From: Chryseobacterium wanjuense
Lineage (GTDB): Bacteria > Bacteroidota > Bacteroidia > Flavobacteriales > Weeksellaceae
Length of the DNA: 64,000 bases
Assembly: GCF_900111495.1 (NCBI RefSeq)
Contig: NZ_FOIU01000004.1
Location: 145,116 to 209,115 of the forward strand
Direction of reading: 5' to 3'
Shown here: piece after piece, positions 31,701-38,952 of the stretch
Position numbering within the stretch: position 1 is the stretch's first letter
How the letters are laid out: the number at the start of each line of letters is the position of its first letter
Notes under the pieces: generated by a model
Told to the model about the DNA's origin: nothing
The model's database searches: none
Seen by the model: the letters and a program-made list of their open reading frames with translations, nothing else
Program-made: the position numbers and the translations under genes

Positions 31701-32182
31701 ACTTTAACAGAAATGGATATTTTGATGTTAATGAAAGAGTCCTTGTTTCTTCACCGAATAATCAGCAGACGGTAAGCGGAACATTCTCTGTACCGGCAGA
31801 CGCGTTCATCAGCTTGACGGACTACAAATATGTAGTAATGAGAGTAGCGATGTCGAAAGATGCTATCCCAGTGAACTGTACAAGCTTCCCGAATGGTGAG
31901 GTAGAAGATTATACCGTAAGAATTTCTAAACAAATTGTACCGAACCCGGTAAACCAAACGGATATCTTGATTTATCCTAACCCGGTAAGCTCAGTATTGT
32001 ATGTGAAAAATATCAGCAAAAAAGCTAATTATAAGATCTACAATGCTGCAGGACAATTGGTGTCAAGCGGAATTATCTTAAACAACAAGATTGATGTACA
32101 TGCATTGATAAATGGAGTTTATGTAATAGACATCCAGGATGGAGATGCAATATCTGTTCAGAAGAAATTCATCAAAGAATAG
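25730..32182 (+). CDS. Giant reprolysin-like metallopeptidase with seven FN3, five GEVED and a T9SS domain (copy 4)
   Basis: The 2150-residue precursor shares the signal peptide, propeptide and catalytic domain (HEMGHQLGANH at 344-354) of copies 1-3. After the Ig-like region it carries, in order, FN3-GEVED four times, then three FN3 domains in a row, then a fifth GEVED and a T9SS tail. FN3 starts lie near residues 649, 895, 1140, 1390, 1636, 1730 and 1824. GEVED signatures lie near 879, 1125, 1374, 1623 and 2055. The FN3-GEVED unit therefore repeats every 246-249 residues. This looks like internal expansion of the single module found in the neighbours. The elongated protein should be exported by T9SS. 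The modules probably bind protein or carbohydrate, but that is inference. Confidence 0.9.
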   Translation: MKKKFTSFFFLFLFAITSAQWSPTTFRGEKNRANADIKGYYSLDISLLKSQLAKAQETGKNAKPVTISLPTLGGKIEKFAVYSFPVVVKELADQYQLGSYVGVGIDDPNKYLRFSLAPDDFQSMIIKEGKYEFIEPVDKNKTVYGVHPKTDKSNEGFLCSMNEDRLSKQEIENLYTTGKAFSNQTMNFSKNSDKKYRTMRLAMSVTGEYTQYFGGTVANALTAINATLTRVNGVFEKDFALHLNLQNFPGVIYTDPATDPYSPAAQMNNWNLQLQQTLTANVGSANYDIGHLFGATGGGGNAGCIGCVCIDPANNTATQKGSGYTSPADGIPQGDNFDIDYVAHEMGHQLGANHTFSHGLETAGVNQEPGSGSTIMGYAGITGANTDVQPHSDPYFHIASIKQVQTNLINKNCDVETTVTNNPPVIAALPAYTIPKGTAFVLTASATDAENDPMTYCWEEVDNASVTINKNNLGTTASGASFRSLNPTTSPTRYFPKLSSVLAGVLNNSNNQWESVSTIARNSKFAVTVRDNNPAANQQQTQFAEQTITVGNDGPFKVTTTTAYNNGPTNVTWDVVNTTAAPYSTANVKIDYTTDNGVTWTVLSASTANDGNESFNIAGLTVGNIIKIRVSAIGNVFYAIGSATIASLANCTTAPPTGITVTAITQTTATVSWTAAANATYVIQYHPVGSTTWTTVTSTGNSIGLTGLSDGIQYEVQVATVCSGVQGPFSASTNFTTLGLTYCTMTSSNFGSEYISNVSVTPIGAAPMSNNSAGSTYTDYTTTPSALVNLVIGSTGNTISVTKFFPGTQWSEAVGVWIDFNRNGTFEATEQIMNTPANTTTPVTATFNVPATAYNGPATTRMRVAMRYSTAPVMCQSFGDGEVEDYAVKLIQPIPCTSNAPLNLNVTSITATSAFVTWDPVTGGTYVLQWRPVGSTTWTTVPLTTPSYVINGLTEQTQYEVQVAYVCSGVTGTFTAPYQFTTPPVTYCNNTPTANTNGYISNVTITPTGSYVMSNNSAASTYTNFSADPAKLVTLVRNSTNNTISVSKSWSGTFQSYIATSAWIDFNRNGIFEASEKVIGVGTSITTPITATFTVPATSYNGPLTLRMRVIVATSTINDPCATISEGEVEDYAVKIIDPQPCTTAPPTPIIVSNVTASTALVSWVSTTGATYTLRYRTGTGAWTVIAAATNPYTIINLNASTTYEVQVATICGGTTGAWSNSVNFTTPTSTYCNSGTATVTDGYINNITVTGTSTPTMSNNSGATTYTDYSNDATKIITLARNSTGNILSVGRTILSSTYSTYAWLDFNGDGIFNNNPVTVPGGERIMNLGYSSTTPVTATFAVPAGAYAGTNKVKMRVIVYFLTPTDACSPLTSNGEVEDYQVKFIDIQPCTTAAPTGITVTNIAATTATVSWISSTGATYLVRWRTTSPIGAWNVSPAPITGNTYNITGLTEQTAYEVQVATICGGVQGPWSTSLPFTTTPITYCNMTGTGTTDFISNVTMTSVNPGLPVMSNTSVQTNYISYTTPATLINLEIGSTGNKISVAKGWSGATQSDAVSAWIDFNRNGVFETTEQIMASAASTTTPVTALFNVPSTAYNGPLTTTMRVVLKRSSAPVMCQNAVNGEVEDYAVKLRPCATTMPTNVAINTITHVSANVNWTVPAGTLTFIVRYRVAGTTTWTEVTASTLSGNPPIALTGLTPATTYEVQVAASCGTTPGTFTNIQTFTTRCDPTPPNVTIGTITTNSAVVNWAPIAASSTYVIRYRIVGTTTWTTINVTTPPFGSYTITGLSPYTTYEVQIANMCNGETTVNPWSNPKVFTTERTCELPPPGLTITNLTPTTAVVVWDPFPGATYILRYRKVGIPSWTNVPSSTNTVTLTGLTELTQYEMQVANVCNGTPGTYTLPYFFTTPTVVYCQMASTASNSEYISKVNVKPTGKPEMDNPSNASNYTDYTGIPATFIELVQGSSNNQITIEKKLSGNAQAGVAVWIDFNRNGYFDVNERVLVSSPNNQQTVSGTFSVPADAFISLTDYKYVVMRVAMSKDAIPVNCTSFPNGEVEDYTVRISKQIVPNPVNQTDILIYPNPVSSVLYVKNISKKANYKIYNAAGQLVSSGIILNNKIDVHALINGVYVIDIQDGDAISVQKKFIKE

Positions 32183-32211
32183 AAATACCATTTAATATTA
32201 ATCCAATTTAG

Positions 32212-32240
32212 ATAGGCTCTCAGAAATGGGAGCCTATTTT
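32212..32240 (+). terminator. Terminator of the giant protease gene
   Basis: ATAGGCTCTC and GGGAGCCTAT pair (one weak pair) and are followed by TTTT. Confidence 0.8.
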
Positions 32241-32272
32241 GTTGATTTTTCCTTAAGATTTTATGAGGATTC

Positions 32273-32305
32273 AAACCTAACAGGTTTCAAAAACCTGTTA
32301 GGTTT
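32273..32305. repeat. Perfect 15-bp inverted repeat
   Basis: AAACCTAACAGGTTT, a CAA loop and AAACCTGTTAGGTTT form a perfect hairpin between convergent genes. It resembles dispersed palindromic repeats of flavobacterial genomes. Confidence 0.8.
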
Positions 32306-32324
32306 TGATTGACAGAACTTTATC

Positions 32325-32490
32325 ACTAGCCCCCATTGAAACGATATCCTTTTTATCGGGCGGAACATGGAGCATAAACTGAAACTTTACGAACGTAGTT
32401 CAGGAGCCCGTAACCAAAAAGATACAGCACTTCGACAGGCTCAGCATAAAATTCAAGCGGGAGAAAGTTTCAAATAAAAGAAGTAGCACA
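32325..32490. repeat. Intergenic repeat-like element
   Basis: The stretch contains phrases I recognise as recurrent intergenic elements in Chryseobacterium-type genomes: CTAGCCCCCATTGAAACGA, TATCCTTTTTATCGGGCGGA and CTTCGACAGGCTCAGC. An internal inverted repeat CTGAAACTTTACG/CGTAGTTCAG is visible. It has no coding potential. Assignment rests on memory of similar sequences and needs a genome-wide search. Confidence 0.45.
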
Positions 32491-32524
32491 AAAAAACTCG
32501 CAGGAAGTTTATCCGGCGAGTTTA
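32491..32524 (-). terminator. Terminator of coaE
   Basis: AAACTCGCAGG and CCGGCGAGTTT form a stem 3' of coaE. T runs on both strands suggest it works in either direction. Confidence 0.7.
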
Positions 32525-32542
32525 ATTTTTTAGTTAAAAATT

Positions 32543-33178
32543 TTATTCGATATCGAAGATTATTTTTTCGGTTTGATGCTTTAAATCTTCCAAATTTGTA
32601 TTGTTGTAGATAATACAGTCGGCCAGTTTTATCTTGTCTTTTTCGGGCATCTGCTTTTCCATAATGGCCTGTACTTCACGGTAGGTTTTACCGTCTCTGT
32701 CCATCACCCTTTTTATTCTGATATTATCTTCGGCCGTTACCAGAATAGATTTGTAGCATTGCAGATTTAGCTTTAATTCAAATAATAAGGCGGTTTCTTT
32801 AAAAACCAGATATTTGGTCTGTTTCTTCACCCAATCCTCAAAATCAATGCGTACTGCGGGATGAATGATTTCATTTAATTGATGAAGTAATTCTTTATTG
32901 TTAAAAACTTTTTCAGCGACGAATTTTCTGTCGTAAAGATCATCTTTATCGTAAGCTTCTTCGCCTAAAAGTTCTTTGATTTTTTGTTTTAAATCATCAT
33001 TGTCGTTCACAATTTCCTTCGCTCGGTCGTCTGAGTAATATACCGGAAATCCACATTCTTCAATGAATTTTGCAACGGTAGTTTTCCCCGAACCGATCCC
33101 GCCTGTTAAACCAATAACTTTGGATGCTGATAACGGCTCCGGTTCTGCCTTTTGGGGCTCTGAATGTAATTCTTCCAT
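32543..33178 (-). CDS. coaE: Dephospho-CoA kinase
   Basis: CoaE phosphorylates the 3'-hydroxyl of dephospho-CoA, the last step of coenzyme A synthesis. The 211-residue protein has a P-loop GGIGSGKT at 26-33, then the family segment FPVYYSDDRAKEIV, and EIIHPAVRIDFEDWVK, followed by VFKETALLFEL and RVMDRDGKT. A Glu/Pro-rich extension of about 20 residues precedes the core; starts closer to the P-loop are not supported by an ATG. It lies 10 bp after the MBL hydrolase gene on the same strand and is probably co-transcribed with it. Confidence is high. Confidence 0.95.
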   Translation of the reverse strand: MEELHSEPQKAEPEPLSASKVIGLTGGIGSGKTTVAKFIEECGFPVYYSDDRAKEIVNDNDDLKQKIKELLGEEAYDKDDLYDRKFVAEKVFNNKELLHQLNEIIHPAVRIDFEDWVKKQTKYLVFKETALLFELKLNLQCYKSILVTAEDNIRIKRVMDRDGKTYREVQAIMEKQMPEKDKIKLADCIIYNNTNLEDLKHQTEKIIFDIE

Positions 33179-33188
33179 AGTTTAAAAA

Positions 33189-34055
33189 TTAATATCCAAA
33201 AACATCATTAAAACTAAAAGTCTCATCCAGCCTCACTCCTTTTTCGGTCATTTTAAGGCTCGCCAATTCGTTGTGAGCATCATGTTCAAAGAACAATAAG
33301 TATTCATTATCCACACACTGTTTCAGGAATTTTCCTTTTTCCTCCAATGTCAAAAGTGGTCTTGTATCATATCCCATCACATAAACATGCGGGATGTGTC
33401 CAGCGGTCGGAATAAGATCTGCTGCAAAAACGATCGTCTTTTCCTGATACTGAATGACAGGTAACATTTGCTTTTCTGTATGGCCGTCAACGAAAATTAC
33501 ATCCATTTTCAGGTCAGGGGCAAAACCATAATTTCCCGTCGTAGGAAGCGGTAAAAAGTTCAGCTGACCACTCTCCTGAATCGGAATAATATTTTCCTTT
33601 AAAAAGCTTGCTTTTTCTCTTGCATTAGGCTCTGTTGCCCATTTCCAGTGGTTTTCGTTGGTCCAGAACTGTGCGTTTTTGAAGGCAGGTCTGTATCCTG
33701 TTCTGTCATCATTCCATTCGATGGCGCCGCCACAGTGGTCGAAGTGAAGGTGAGTAAGGAAAACATCTGTAATATCTTCTCTTACAAAACCGTATTTTTT
33801 TAAGTTTTTATCCAGATTATCGTCACCCCAAAGCGAATAGTGACCAAAGAATTTGTCATCTTGTTTGTTTCCAAGACCGCAATCTATTAAGATTAATTTT
33901 TTTCCGTCTTCTACAAGAAGGGAGCGGGTTCCCAGCTCAATCAGGTTTCTTTCGTCTGCAGGATTGGTTTTTTCCCACAGACTCTTTGGGACGACCCCAA
34001 ACATGGCACCGCCATCCAGTTTAAATTTTCCGCATTGTATTGGATATAGCTTCAT
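33189..34055 (-). CDS. MBL-fold metallo-hydrolase
   Basis: The 288-residue protein has the metallo-beta-lactamase zinc motif HLHFDH at residues 102-107, with an upstream ILIDCGLG strand, a later VDGHTEKQML histidine and VFAADLIPTAGH aspartate, giving a full di-zinc site. There is no signal peptide. The layout is like AiiA/lactonase-type and related hydrolases of the fold, but the substrate cannot be assigned. It lies directly upstream of coaE on the same strand (10 bp gap) and downstream of the PaiB-like gene (57 bp). The start MKLYPIQCGKF is normal for the family. Confidence 0.9.
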   Translation of the reverse strand: MKLYPIQCGKFKLDGGAMFGVVPKSLWEKTNPADERNLIELGTRSLLVEDGKKLILIDCGLGNKQDDKFFGHYSLWGDDNLDKNLKKYGFVREDITDVFLTHLHFDHCGGAIEWNDDRTGYRPAFKNAQFWTNENHWKWATEPNAREKASFLKENIIPIQESGQLNFLPLPTTGNYGFAPDLKMDVIFVDGHTEKQMLPVIQYQEKTIVFAADLIPTAGHIPHVYVMGYDTRPLLTLEEKGKFLKQCVDNEYLLFFEHDAHNELASLKMTEKGVRLDETFSFNDVFGY

Positions 34056-34112
34056 ATATATTTTTGATTAGTTATCTTTTAATTATTTAATATTTCTAAA
34101 TTAAAACTTTTT

Positions 34113-34721
34113 TTATTTAATGAGTTTCATTTTCTCAGCAATTTTCCTTGCATTTTCATCGCCTTCCTCAAGATTTGAAATGATATTCCGGAAGTCATGC
34201 TCTTTTCTGTTTTGCGAAAGTTTTTGTTTAATAAAAATCTCAGTCGGAATTATTTTTAAGCCGAAAGCTCCTTTCATTTCCTTTTCCACAAATTCTCTTC
34301 CCATATCTTTTACCATTACAGGACACTGCTGAACTTTTTCGTATTTATAGGTTAATTTTTCCAAATGATGATAGAGTTCCGCATCATTCATCAGTTCTAC
34401 TTTTCCGTAGATTTGTACCGCTTCATAGTTCCAAGTCGAAACATTGATATGATCGTACCAGCTGCTTGAAATGTAGGTATGAGCGCCCAGAAAATCACAA
34501 AGAACTTCATCACCGTTTTTCAACGTTTTCGCCTGTGGATTGGCTCTGGAAATATGGCTCTCAATATAAACATTTTCCGGATCATCTTCATTCAGCATCA
34601 TCATAGAATGGGTAGCCCGGATTTTATCAACTGAAGAAATTAATAAAGCAAAAGAATTTTCTCTGATGATTTCCTTCATCAAATCGTAGTCTTCACTTTT
34701 ATATAATTTCGGTATAAACAT
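34113..34721 (-). CDS. FMN-binding PaiB family protein
   Basis: The open frame begins at 34751, but PaiB proteins start with an M-[FY]-I-P-K pattern. The ATG at 34721 gives MFIPKLYKSEDYDLMKEIIR, so this start is chosen (about 202 residues). Segments such as NSFALLISSVDKIRATH, LNGDEVLCDFLGAHTYISSSWY and VEKEMKGAFGLKIIPTEI correspond to the FMN-binding split-barrel of the PaiB family, described in Bacillus as a negative regulator. No DNA-binding domain is seen, so a flavin-dependent enzymatic or metabolite-related role is equally possible. It is followed on the same strand by the MBL and coaE genes. Confidence 0.88.
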   Translation of the reverse strand: MFIPKLYKSEDYDLMKEIIRENSFALLISSVDKIRATHSMMMLNEDDPENVYIESHISRANPQAKTLKNGDEVLCDFLGAHTYISSSWYDHINVSTWNYEAVQIYGKVELMNDAELYHHLEKLTYKYEKVQQCPVMVKDMGREFVEKEMKGAFGLKIIPTEIFIKQKLSQNRKEHDFRNIISNLEEGDENARKIAEKMKLIK

Positions 34722-34829
34722 AAATTCTTTTATTTTAAATTTTAACCACAAAAGCTTTAGTTTAAATTAAAGAAAATTACAGATTAAAAATCTTTGGTGA
34801 CTTTTGCGGTAAAAAAACTTTAAACCAAA

Positions 34830-35852
34830 CTAAAAAAGCTCTCCCGGATTTCTAGGGATGGCAATATTCAGATGTTTATATGCTTTTTCGGTAACTTCTC
34901 TACCTCTCGGTGTTCTGATAATAAACCCTTCCTGAATCAAAAATGGCTCATACACTTCTTCCAGTGTCTCAGGGTTTTCAGCTATCGATGTTGCCAACGC
35001 TGAAATTCCGACAGGTTTCCCTTTGAAATTTTCTATCATCACCCGCATGATCTTATTGTCCATTTCGTCTAAACCGAATTCATCAACATTTAAAGAATTT
35101 AAAGCATATTTTGTGATATTAATTTCAATTTCACCATTGCCTTTAATCTCTGCAAAATCACGAACCCTTCTCAAAAGAGCATTCGCAATTCTGGGTGTTC
35201 CACGGCTTCTTCTTGCAATTTCTATCGCTGCGTCTTCGTATATTTTTACGCCTAAAACTCTTGCACTTCTGATGATAATCGTCGACAACAATTCTATCGT
35301 ATAATATTCCAGCCTGCTTTGAATCCCGAATCTTGCTAGCATCGGTTTTGTGAGCATTCCGCTTCTTGTCGTTGCGCCTACCAATGTAAAAGGATTTAAG
35401 CCGATCTGAACACTTCTTGCATTCGGCCCGGTTTCGAGCATGATATCGATTTTGTAATCTTCCATTGCAGAATACAGATATTCTTCCACAACAGGCGAAA
35501 GACGGTGAATTTCATCAATGAAAAGCACGTCGTTTTCTTCAAGATTCGTCAACAGACCGGCCAAACTGCCGGGTTTGTCCAAAACAGGTCCTGAAGTAAC
35601 TTTACAATTAACCCCAAGTTCATTGGCAATAATATTGGCTAAAGTGGTTTTACCCAACCCTGGAGGTCCGTGCAACAGGACATGATCGAGCGCTCCGCCA
35701 CGTTTTTTGGCAGCAGTCACGAAAACTTCAAGATTTTCCAAAGTTTTCCTTTGTCCCGCAAAATCTTTAAAACTCTGGGGACGGATCTGTTCTTCCTGCA
35801 TGAGCTCTTCGCGGGAATAATTGTCTTTATCTGGATGTAAAAAATCTGGCAT
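34830..35852 (-). CDS. ruvB: Holliday junction branch migration ATPase RuvB
   Basis: RuvB is the hexameric AAA+ motor that, with RuvA, drives branch migration of Holliday junctions in recombinational repair. In 340 residues, [15 protein letters not shown] opens the protein, Walker [10 protein letters not shown] lies at 62-70, and Walker B with [22 protein letters not shown] near 112-130. The sensor [19 protein letters not shown] and arginine motif [18 protein letters not shown] follow, then a winged-helix C-terminus ([21 protein letters not shown]). The length is typical. It has no close same-strand neighbour. Confidence 0.97.
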   Translation of the reverse strand: MPDFLHPDKDNYSREELMQEEQIRPQSFKDFAGQRKTLENLEVFVTAAKKRGGALDHVLLHGPPGLGKTTLANIIANELGVNCKVTSGPVLDKPGSLAGLLTNLEENDVLFIDEIHRLSPVVEEYLYSAMEDYKIDIMLETGPNARSVQIGLNPFTLVGATTRSGMLTKPMLARFGIQSRLEYYTIELLSTIIIRSARVLGVKIYEDAAIEIARRSRGTPRIANALLRRVRDFAEIKGNGEIEINITKYALNSLNVDEFGLDEMDNKIMRVMIENFKGKPVGISALATSIAENPETLEEVYEPFLIQEGFIIRTPRGREVTEKAYKHLNIAIPRNPGELF

Positions 35853-36070
35853 TAACTCAATTTCATTTACCGTAAAGATAGGAAATTTAGGTTTAGATTG
35901 AGGTTGAGGCTGAGATTAATTTCAGGCAAAGATTGAGATTACAATTGATAGTGTTTAGGATTTACCAGATTGATATATTTTAAGTATTTTTGAGAGAGAA
36001 AATAAGATAAAACTGTCTGGCATATTTCTATGCAGGTATTCTTAAGGAATGGCAATGTTAAACGCAACTT

Positions 36071-36090
36071 TTGTCATGCTGGAAGCATCT
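36071..36090. repeat. Single copy of a 20-bp palindromic-repeat arm upstream of hutI
   Basis: TTGTCATGCTGGAAGCATCT differs by one base from the arm at 37449-37468. Copies also lie at 37403 and, in interrupted form, at 37821. The copies cluster around hutI and the GIY-YIG gene. Confidence 0.75.
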
Positions 36091-36144
36091 AAGCAAAGTA
36101 CAGTCAAAATAATTTTATCTAAAGTTTAGCTTTAAAAAAAATAA

Positions 36145-37374
36145 ATGAAACTTATAGGCCCCTTCAAGCAAGTCGTAACACTTGCCAACCTTCCTTTAAG
36201 AGGAAAACTTTCTGACGATCAACTTGAAATTATTGCAGATGGAGGAATTTTAGTTGATAACAATACCATTCAAAAAGTCGGAAATTTTGAAACATTAAAA
36301 TCGGAAAATCAAAATATAGAAATCGAATCTATTGAAGGCGAACAAATCGTTCTTCCAGCTTTCGTTGATTCCCACACGCACATCTGCTTTGGTGGAAACC
36401 GGGCAAATGACTTTGCCATGCGCAATGCCGGGAAAACATACCTTGAAATCGCAGAAAGCGGAGGCGGAATCTGGAGTTCCGTTCAGCATACAAGAAACGC
36501 ATCGGAAGAAGAATTATTAAAAACGATTTTAAAAAGAATTGATTTTTTAATCGCTTTGGGAATCACAACTATTGAAATAAAAAGCGGTTACGGTTTAGAT
36601 GTAGCTAATGAGCTGAAAATGCTTCGAATCATTAAAAAAGCACAGGAACAGACGAAAGCTACTTTGGTTCCGACCTGTCTTTCGGCACATTTGAAGCCGA
36701 GAGATTTTGATGGTAGCAATGAAGAATATTTACAATATATTTTAACTGAAATTTTGCCTAAAGTAAAAAAAGAAAATCTAGCAAAACGCGTTGATATTTT
36801 CATTGAAAAATCAGCATTTCAGCCGGAAGAAAGTAAGGGTTTTTTGCTTAAAACTAAAGATTTAGGTTTTGAAATTACTGTTCATGCAGATCAGTTCACG
36901 CCGGGAAGTTCAAGAATTGCTGTGGAAGTGGGAGCGCAATCTGCAGACCATTTGGAAGCAACCATTGATGAGGATATCGAGTTTTTGGCACAATCAAATA
37001 CGGTGGCGACGGCTCTTCCGGGGGCGAGTTTAGGATTGGGAGAAAAGTTTACTCCGGCAAGAAAATTATTGGATGCAGGAGCCATTTTAGCAATTGCGAG
37101 TGACTGGAATCCGGGTTCTGCTCCGATGGGAAATCTCGTTACTCAGGCTTCTATTTTAGCAACATTCGAAAAATTGACTACTGCTGAAGTTTTAGCGGGA
37201 ATGACTTTCCGTTCGGCTTTTGCGTTGGGATTGGAAGACAGAGGAAAATTGGAAAATGGGTTGAAGGCGGATTTTGTAACTTTTAAAACGAATAATTTCC
37301 AAAATGTTTTGTATAATCAGGGAAGCTTGAAGGCAGAGCGTGTTTATATTGATGGGAATAAAGTTTTAAAATAA
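36145..37374 (+). CDS. hutI: Imidazolonepropionase
   Basis: HutI hydrolyses 4-imidazolone-5-propanoate to N-formimidoyl-L-glutamate, the third step of histidine degradation. The 409-residue amidohydrolase has the metal-binding HTH (H77, H79) in VLPAFVDSHTHICFGG, then GITTIEIKSGYGLDV, a TVHADQFTPG metal histidine and ASDWNPGSAPMGNL, all characteristic of HutI. Length is normal. The hutG gene, encoding the next enzyme, lies 517 bp downstream with a GIY-YIG gene between them, breaking what would be a hut gene pair. No hutH or hutU is in this window. Confidence 0.95.
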   Translation: MKLIGPFKQVVTLANLPLRGKLSDDQLEIIADGGILVDNNTIQKVGNFETLKSENQNIEIESIEGEQIVLPAFVDSHTHICFGGNRANDFAMRNAGKTYLEIAESGGGIWSSVQHTRNASEEELLKTILKRIDFLIALGITTIEIKSGYGLDVANELKMLRIIKKAQEQTKATLVPTCLSAHLKPRDFDGSNEEYLQYILTEILPKVKKENLAKRVDIFIEKSAFQPEESKGFLLKTKDLGFEITVHADQFTPGSSRIAVEVGAQSADHLEATIDEDIEFLAQSNTVATALPGASLGLGEKFTPARKLLDAGAILAIASDWNPGSAPMGNLVTQASILATFEKLTTAEVLAGMTFRSAFALGLEDRGKLENGLKADFVTFKTNNFQNVLYNQGSLKAERVYIDGNKVLK

Positions 37375-37402
37375 ATTATGTTTTATATTACAAACTAGAC
37401 TG

Positions 37403-37468
37403 AGATGCTTTCAGCATGACAAACATTGTGCATAATATACCATACGAATTGTCATGCTGAAAGCATCT
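37403..37468. repeat. Inverted-repeat pair with 20-bp arms upstream of the GIY-YIG gene
   Basis: AGATGCTTTCAGCATGACAA (37403-37422) and TTGTCATGCTGAAAGCATCT (37449-37468) are perfect reverse complements separated by 26 bp. They lie between hutI and the GIY-YIG gene. Confidence 0.9.
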
Positions 37469-37501
37469 GAACATAGAATTTAACACAAATGATAAAAAAC
37501 A

Positions 37502-37822
37502 ATGTTTGAATTAAATGAAGGTATTTATAAATTTTACGTATATATTTTAACCAACAAAAACAGAACAGTTTTATATACAGGCGTTACAGGAAATTTACAT
37601 CAAAGATTAAAGGAACATGTAAATAAAATTAATCCGACTAGTTTTACCGCAAAATATAATACTTGTTTTCTAATTTATTATGAAAAATTTGGTTGGATAC
37701 AACAAGCTATAGAAAGAGAAAAAGAGATAAAACTTTTAAAAAGAAACTATAAATTTGAGTTGATAAGAAATGTAAATCCTAATTTGGAATTTTTAAATCA
37801 CCTTTTTCAACAAGCCGTTTAG
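37502..37822 (+). CDS. GIY-YIG nuclease family protein
   Basis: The 106-residue protein carries a single GIY-YIG domain: YKFYVYILTNKNRTVLYTGV holds the YVYILT and YTGV strands, then R in LHQRLKEH, followed by a conserved Glu in IEREKEIKLLKR. This is the small stand-alone (YhbQ/UPF0213-like) form. The gene separates hutI from hutG and its TAG stop codon lies inside a third palindromic-repeat element (37821-37863), while a perfect inverted-repeat pair precedes its start. Such placement suggests a small mobile cassette, though mobility is inferred. The GIY-YIG fold predicts DNA cleavage; its target is unknown. Confidence 0.88.
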   Translation: MFELNEGIYKFYVYILTNKNRTVLYTGVTGNLHQRLKEHVNKINPTSFTAKYNTCFLIYYEKFGWIQQAIEREKEIKLLKRNYKFELIRNVNPNLEFLNHLFQQAV

Positions 37823-37863
37823 ATGCTTTGACTACGTCGAACCTAAAGGTTTCAGCATGACAA
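37821..37863. repeat. Interrupted palindromic-repeat arm overlapping the GIY-YIG stop codon
   Basis: AGATGCTTT (37821-37829) and TTTCAGCATGACAA (37850-37863) together make one arm of the 20-bp repeat, with a 20-bp insertion between them. The TAG stop of the GIY-YIG gene ends at 37822. Confidence 0.75.
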
Positions 37864-37890
37864 GTGGGACGCAAATTAAAATTATCAATA

Positions 37891-38820
37891 ATGAACAACA
37901 ATATCTGGCAGGGAAGATTAGACGGTGAAGAACTTCTTTACCACAGAATATTTCAGAGAGTAAGAGAAGAAAGTAACTACGATACGATTTCAACTAATGA
38001 TTTCGTTTTACACGGATTTGCAGTAGATGAGGGCGTTAGAAGGAATAAAGGGAGACAGGGTGCAAAAGATGCTCCGGATATCATCAGGAAAAATATGTCT
38101 AATTTTCCGGTGATTCTTCCTGATTTTTCATTGCTTGATTTTGGAAATATCACCTGTGACGACGGAAATTTGGAGGAAACCCAAAACAATCTTGCGAAAA
38201 ATGTTTCTAAAGTTCTGTTGAAAGGCGGAAAGTCGCTGGTTTTAGGAGGAGGGCATGAAGTGACGTATGCTCATTATTTGGGTATAAAAACTGCTTTTCC
38301 TGAACAGAAAATAGGGATCATCAATATTGATGCTCATTTCGATAACAGACAACCCGAAAATGGAATAGGAGCAAGCTCAGGAACAGGATTCTGGCAGATC
38401 GCGCAGGAAGGTGAAATTAATTCTTTACATATCGGAATTCAAAGAAATTCCAACACCTTGAAATTATTTGATACAGCCCACCAATACGGAATGAAATATA
38501 TCCTTGCCGATGAGCTTTTCTTTGAAAATTTACCATCAATTTACCAACGGATTGATGAATTGCTGAATAGTGTAGATTACGTCTATTTAACGATTTGTAT
38601 GGATGTTTTTAATGTTTCAATTGCACCGGGAGTTTCAGCTTCTGCATACAATGGGATTTTTGCTGATGCGACATTTATGCATCTTTACAGGCATATTTTA
38701 AAGAATGAAAAACTTTTGGCGCTGGATGTGGCGGAAGTTAATCCTGCTTATGATATCCAGGACAGGACAGCAAGACTGGCGGCATGTCTTATGAATGAAT
38801 GGTTTATGATAATGCCATGA
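37891..38820 (+). CDS. hutG: Formimidoylglutamase (arginase superfamily)
   Basis: HutG converts N-formimidoyl-L-glutamate to glutamate and formamide, the last step of one histidine-degradation route. The frame is open from a GTG at 37864, but the ATG at 37891 (MNNNIWQGRLDGEELLYHRI) is the better start, giving about 309 residues. The arginase-fold metal site is visible in GGGHEVTYAHYLG, NIDAHFDNR and YLTICMDVFNVSIAPGVSA. In the last motif the first metal-ligand Asp of classical arginases is Cys, which I believe recurs in HutG-like members but cannot verify here. It is the functional partner of hutI, separated from it by the GIY-YIG insert. Confidence 0.88.
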   Translation: MNNNIWQGRLDGEELLYHRIFQRVREESNYDTISTNDFVLHGFAVDEGVRRNKGRQGAKDAPDIIRKNMSNFPVILPDFSLLDFGNITCDDGNLEETQNNLAKNVSKVLLKGGKSLVLGGGHEVTYAHYLGIKTAFPEQKIGIINIDAHFDNRQPENGIGASSGTGFWQIAQEGEINSLHIGIQRNSNTLKLFDTAHQYGMKYILADELFFENLPSIYQRIDELLNSVDYVYLTICMDVFNVSIAPGVSASAYNGIFADATFMHLYRHILKNEKLLALDVAEVNPAYDIQDRTARLAACLMNEWFMIMP

Positions 38821-38952
38821 AATTATATTTTTTCGATAGAGAAAATCATTATTTAATTTCACTATAAGGAATAAAATTTGTTACCATCATGATGCTTTTA
38901 AATAGGGCAATACAAATCATTATTCTGAAATTTAAAGTACAGAAACTACATT

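Noticed and set aside
36295..37085. Reverse-strand frames within hutI
   Set aside because: No family motif, and the + strand gene is clearly real.
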